Source: Ilumatobacter sp. (GTDB lineage: Bacteria; Actinomycetota; Acidimicrobiia; Acidimicrobiales; Ilumatobacteraceae). Taken from it: a stretch of 42,742 nucleotides of DNA. The DNA lies in NCBI GenBank assembly GCA_020439405.1, contig JAGQSS010000003.1, positions 12,623 to 55,364 on the forward strand, given 5' to 3'. This document shows, in pieces, positions 40,101 through 42,742 of this stretch. A program made the position numbers and the translations under genes. Each line of letters opens with the position of its first letter. Within the stretch, counting starts at the first letter, position 1. A model generated the notes under the pieces. It made no database searches. It worked only from the letters and a program-made list of their open reading frames with translations, and had not been told where the DNA came from.

Positions 40101-41417
40101 TCAGGTACCGCGCTTGCGGCTCAACGCGTCGACGCTGGAGGCGAGCAGCAGGGCGAGTCCGGCACACATGAACTTGATGCCGGAGCTGCCGAAGTCGACC
40201 TCGCCGAAACCGGGGATGTCCTGTTTGCCGACGAGCGTCAACCCGTTCGGGATCAGCGCCAGTACGAACCCACCGAGGACGGCGTTCAGCATGCGTCCCT
40301 GCCCACCGAACAGCGATGTGCCGCCGATGACGGCGGCACCGACCGCGAGGAGCAGGGTGTCGTTGGCGCCCGTGTTCGGGTCGACCGAGTTGACGCGCGA
40401 TGCGAGGAACATGCCGCCGATGCCGGCGATCAGGCCGGTGGCGGTGAACGCCGACAGCCGGATGCGTGTGACGCTGATGCCCGCCCGTCGCGCCGCCTCG
40501 GCGTTGCCGCCGACCGCGTACAGGTGCCGCCCGTAGCGGGTGCGGGTGAGGATGAACGTGAGGACGAGCAACAGGATCAGGACGAGCGGCACGACATACG
40601 GCATGCCCTCGATCGCTGCCGGTGCGTTCGGGAACGCCCGGTTCTGGTTGAGGATGTACGTCACGACCGCGGCGCCGACGGCGGCGAGTACCCACTTGAT
40701 CGCGACGAGCGAGACCGGGATCGCGCCGTGCGACGTCCGCTGCTTGCGGAACAGCGAGAAGCCGTAGAGGGCCAGCGCCGCGAGCGTGAAGATCCACGAC
40801 ACCGCCGGGCTCATCGAACCGCCGACCATGTCCTTGATGATCTGGTTGTCGATGCGAACGCTGCCGCCCTGACGCACCAGCTGCAGCAGGATGCCCTGGA
40901 ACAGCAGGAAGTTCGCCAGCGTCACGACGAACGACGGGATCCCGACCTTGGCCACCATGAAGCCGGTGAACGAGCCGAGGATGGCGGCGACCGCCATCGA
41001 GGCGATCAGCGCAGGTATGAGTGACCACTCCTCGAGCCGGGTCGCGAGGACGGCGGCCGACACGCCGGCGGTGAAGCCGGCGGCGAGATCGATCTCGCCG
41101 AGCAGCAGCACGAACGTGACCGCCATCGCGATGACGATCACGGCCGACGACTGCTCGAGGAAGTTCGCGAAGTTGATCTTCGACAGGAAGCTGTCGGGGC
41201 TCACGGCGCCGAACACCGTGACCAGCACGATGATGGCGAGGATGGCAGGGAGCGACCCGAGCTGACCGCCCTTCAGGCGGGCGATCGAGTCGTTGACGGC
41301 GCCCTTGAGATCGCGGGGAGCGGTGTCGAGCGCGAAATCGCTCGCCGCCTGGGTGGCGATGGGGGAGTCGGCGGCGGCGCTGCTGCCGTCGGCGTCGGGA
41401 GCGGTGATGTCGCTCAT
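40101..41417 (-). CDS. sugar ABC importer permease (RbsC/XylH type)
   Basis: A 438-residue BPD_transp_2-family permease with about ten to twelve helices. Conserved segments are FANFLEQSSAVIVIAMAVTF, LLGEIDLAAGFTAGVSAAVL, GIPSFVVTLANFLLFQGILL, TRYGRHLYAVGGNAEAARRA, and GISVTRIRLSAFTATGLIAG with NDTLLLAVGAAVIGGTSLFG. Length and an extended mid-region fit the XylH subgroup (longer than RbsC). The start overlaps the ATPase stop (TGATG). Together with the ATPase and binding protein it forms a pentose/hexose-type importer; the sugar is not known. Confidence 0.92.
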   Translation of the reverse strand: MSDITAPDADGSSAAADSPIATQAASDFALDTAPRDLKGAVNDSIARLKGGQLGSLPAILAIIVLVTVFGAVSPDSFLSKINFANFLEQSSAVIVIAMAVTFVLLLGEIDLAAGFTAGVSAAVLATRLEEWSLIPALIASMAVAAILGSFTGFMVAKVGIPSFVVTLANFLLFQGILLQLVRQGGSVRIDNQIIKDMVGGSMSPAVSWIFTLAALALYGFSLFRKQRTSHGAIPVSLVAIKWVLAAVGAAVVTYILNQNRAFPNAPAAIEGMPYVVPLVLILLLVLTFILTRTRYGRHLYAVGGNAEAARRAGISVTRIRLSAFTATGLIAGIGGMFLASRVNSVDPNTGANDTLLLAVGAAVIGGTSLFGGQGRMLNAVLGGFVLALIPNGLTLVGKQDIPGFGEVDFGSSGIKFMCAGLALLLASSVDALSRKRGT

Positions 41418-42193
41418 CAGATCGTCGCCTCCTCGAGCAGGCCGACGTCGCCGGACCGGCCGGATGTGATCAGTTCGACAAGGAACTCACGGGTCGTCGT
41501 CCCGTCGACCTCGACGTCGGCGACGACCCGGCCGAGATACATGCAGGCGACGCGGTCGGACACCTCGAGGACCTCGTTCATGTTGTGCGAGATGATGACG
41601 ACACCGAGTCCTTGCTCGGCGAGTCGGCGTACGAGATCGAGCACCTGTCGGGTCTGTGCCACGCCGAGCGCGGCGGTCGGCTCGTCGAGCAGGACCACCT
41701 TCGAGTTCCAGAGCACTGCCTTGGCGATCGCCACCGTCTGGCGTTGGCCACCGGACAGCGACGACACGAGCTGGCGGACGCTCTTGACGGTGCGCACGCT
41801 CAGACCGGCGAGGGTGTCGCGGGCCGCTTGTTCCATCGAGTGTTCGTCGAGCAGCCCCCTCGAGAGACGCTCGCGGCCGAGGAACATGTTCTGCACGATG
41901 TCGAGGTTCTCGCACAGGGCGAGATCCTGGTACACGACCTCGATGCCGAGGTCGGCGGCGTCGCGTGGCCCGTCGATCTCGACGTCGGCACCGTCGAACC
42001 GGAACCGGCCGGTGTCGGTGCCGTAGATGCCGGTGATGCACTTCACCAGCGTCGACTTGCCGGCACCGTTGTCGCCGATGAGGGCGGTGACGGTGCCCGG
42101 GTACACGGTGAAATCGACGTCGTGCAGGACGTGTACCGGTCCGAACGACTTGTTGACGCCCCTCACTTCGAGGAGCGGCGTGTCAGCACTCAT
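41417..42193 (-). CDS. sugar ABC importer ATPase
   Basis: A 258-residue single-domain ATPase (half the size of RbsA/XylG, as in FrcA-like importers). Walker A GDNGAGKST, Q loop EVVYQDLALCENLDIVQNMF, signature LSGGQRQTVAIAKAVL, Walker B VVLLDEPTAALG and switch His IISHNMNEVLEVSDRV are complete. ATG 42193 follows a GGGGGA stretch; the longer frame is not coding-like. It lies 167 bases after the binding-protein gene, with a strong hairpin between. Confidence 0.92.
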   Translation of the reverse strand: MSADTPLLEVRGVNKSFGPVHVLHDVDFTVYPGTVTALIGDNGAGKSTLVKCITGIYGTDTGRFRFDGADVEIDGPRDAADLGIEVVYQDLALCENLDIVQNMFLGRERLSRGLLDEHSMEQAARDTLAGLSVRTVKSVRQLVSSLSGGQRQTVAIAKAVLWNSKVVLLDEPTAALGVAQTRQVLDLVRRLAEQGLGVVIISHNMNEVLEVSDRVACMYLGRVVADVEVDGTTTREFLVELITSGRSGDVGLLEEATI

Positions 42194-42305
42194 GGGTGCG
42201 GGTCCCCCTTGGTTGGTCGGGTCGGCGAACACCCCCGGCACGTCCCCGACCCACGAGCGTACCGAGCGGACGAAACCGGACGATGGAAGGTGCCGGACAC
42301 ACGGC

Positions 42306-42336
42306 GGGGTGGCCGCCTCGACGAGACGGCCACCCC
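42306..42336 (-). promoter_or_regulatory. strong intercistronic hairpin between binding protein and ATPase genes
   Basis: GGGGTGGCCG (42306-42315) and CGGCCACCCC (42327-42336) form a perfect 10-base GC-rich stem with an 11-base loop, 24 bases after the binding-protein stop. Such hairpins shield upstream mRNA from 3' decay or partly end transcription, so that the binding protein is made in excess over the membrane parts. A full terminator is less likely because there is no U run. Confidence 0.6.
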
Positions 42337-42360
42337 GGGTGTCACGGCACGGGTCGGCGC

Positions 42361-42742
42361 CTAGATGCCTGCTGCTTCGCAGGCGTCTTCGATGCCGTCG
42401 CACACATCGTCACGGCTGACGAAGCCGTCGTCGATGGGGACGTTGATGTTCTCGAGGAAGATGCCGGTGACTTCGCCTTGGACGAACGGGATCTCGCCGT
42501 TCTCGTTGTCGATGGTGGCGTCGGTGTCGGGTGCTTCACCGTTGAGGAGCGCGACCGCGGCGGCGACCGCGGCTTCGGCCTCGACGACGACCGGCTTGTA
42601 GACGGTCATGCACTGGGTGCCCTGCAGGATGGCGCGGAGCCCGTCGACGGTGGCGTCCTGACCGGTGGTCGGCAGGGTGAGGCCGTTGTCGGCGAGGACC
42701 GCCTGCGCGGCGAGGGACAGACCGTCGTTGGCGACGAGGACA
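42361..42742 (-). CDS. sugar ABC importer substrate-binding protein, C-terminal part (partial)
   Basis: The minus strand frame is open from the right edge to TAG at 42361. It encodes ANDGLSLAAQAVLADNGLTL, TGQDATVDGLRAILQGTQCM and TVYKPVVVEAEAAVAAAVAL, the C-terminal lobe and hinge of XylF/RbsB-type periplasmic-binding proteins, ending DDVCDGIEDACEAAG. The signal peptide lies outside the window. The two Cys at the end may form a disulfide. It is first in the importer operon. Confidence 0.88.
   Translation of the reverse strand, partial: VLVANDGLSLAAQAVLADNGLTLPTTGQDATVDGLRAILQGTQCMTVYKPVVVEAEAAVAAAVALLNGEAPDTDATIDNENGEIPFVQGEVTGIFLENINVPIDDGFVSRDDVCDGIEDACEAAGI

Noticed and set aside
1-42742. 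CRISPR arrays, rRNA genes or plasmid origin
   Set aside because: No regularly spaced repeats, rRNA-like sequence or iteron cluster were seen; the TGAGGCAC repeats are few and tied to the tRNA cores.

Overview
The window comes from a high-GC actinobacterium. F420-type luciferase-like enzymes, a sortase-style LPPTG anchor, lipoproteins, leaderless promoters and a mutator-type IS remnant fit an Acidimicrobiia (Ilumatobacter-like) genome; this placement is inference from gene style, not from a marker gene.

Layout. (1) 1-5.6 kb: the end of a wall-anchored surface protein, a lipoprotein, a zinc sensor/CDF exporter pair (ArsR-SmtB type, leaderless, self-overlapping operator), a DUF4126 membrane protein, a HigB-HigA toxin-antitoxin pair and a 5'-less gene made of DxDGDG calcium-binding repeats. 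(2) 5.9-11.9 kb: a segment bounded by two partial copies of a tRNA-Gly 3' half, holding an LLM oxidoreductase / PPOX / acyl-CoA ligase operon and a divergent two-component system. (3) 11.8-34.5 kb: a 22.7 kb segment bounded by the second tRNA fragment and the intact tRNA-Gly(CCC). It starts with an IS256-type transposase remnant and ends with a broken GntR regulator. Between them lies a dense catabolic cluster, mostly joined by ATGA/GTGA overlaps. (4) 34.5-42.7 kb: ordinary chromosomal genes: an unusual ABC ATPase, YihY, a PP-loop protein divergent from a pyruvyl transferase, TrmO, a PaiB-like protein and a sugar ABC importer.

The main signal is the trio of tRNA-derived sites. Each core (the tRNA 3' half up to the anticodon loop) is flanked by TGAGGCAC-type repeats. 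The left repeats have identical spacing at the second and third sites, and the right repeats have identical spacing at the first and second. That is the layout of tyrosine-integrase attachment sites (arm, core, arm), so the 5.8 kb and 22.7 kb segments look like two tandem integrated islands. No integrase gene is visible.

How the catabolic genes may work together. Two luciferase-like and two acyl-CoA-dehydrogenase-like (group D) flavin monooxygenases, one Rieske oxygenase and a LigB-type extradiol dioxygenase would oxidise and open a ring. Three alpha/beta hydrolases and a metal-ligand-poor M20 homologue would hydrolyse intermediates. The hydratase, aldolase and acylating acetaldehyde dehydrogenase (MhpD/E/F type) would yield pyruvate and acetyl-CoA. 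A polar-amino-acid-type ABC importer, an Lrp/AsnC regulator and a HisC-like aminotransferase suggest that the substrate is an amino-bearing or amino-acid-like aromatic. The substrate itself cannot be read from the sequence.
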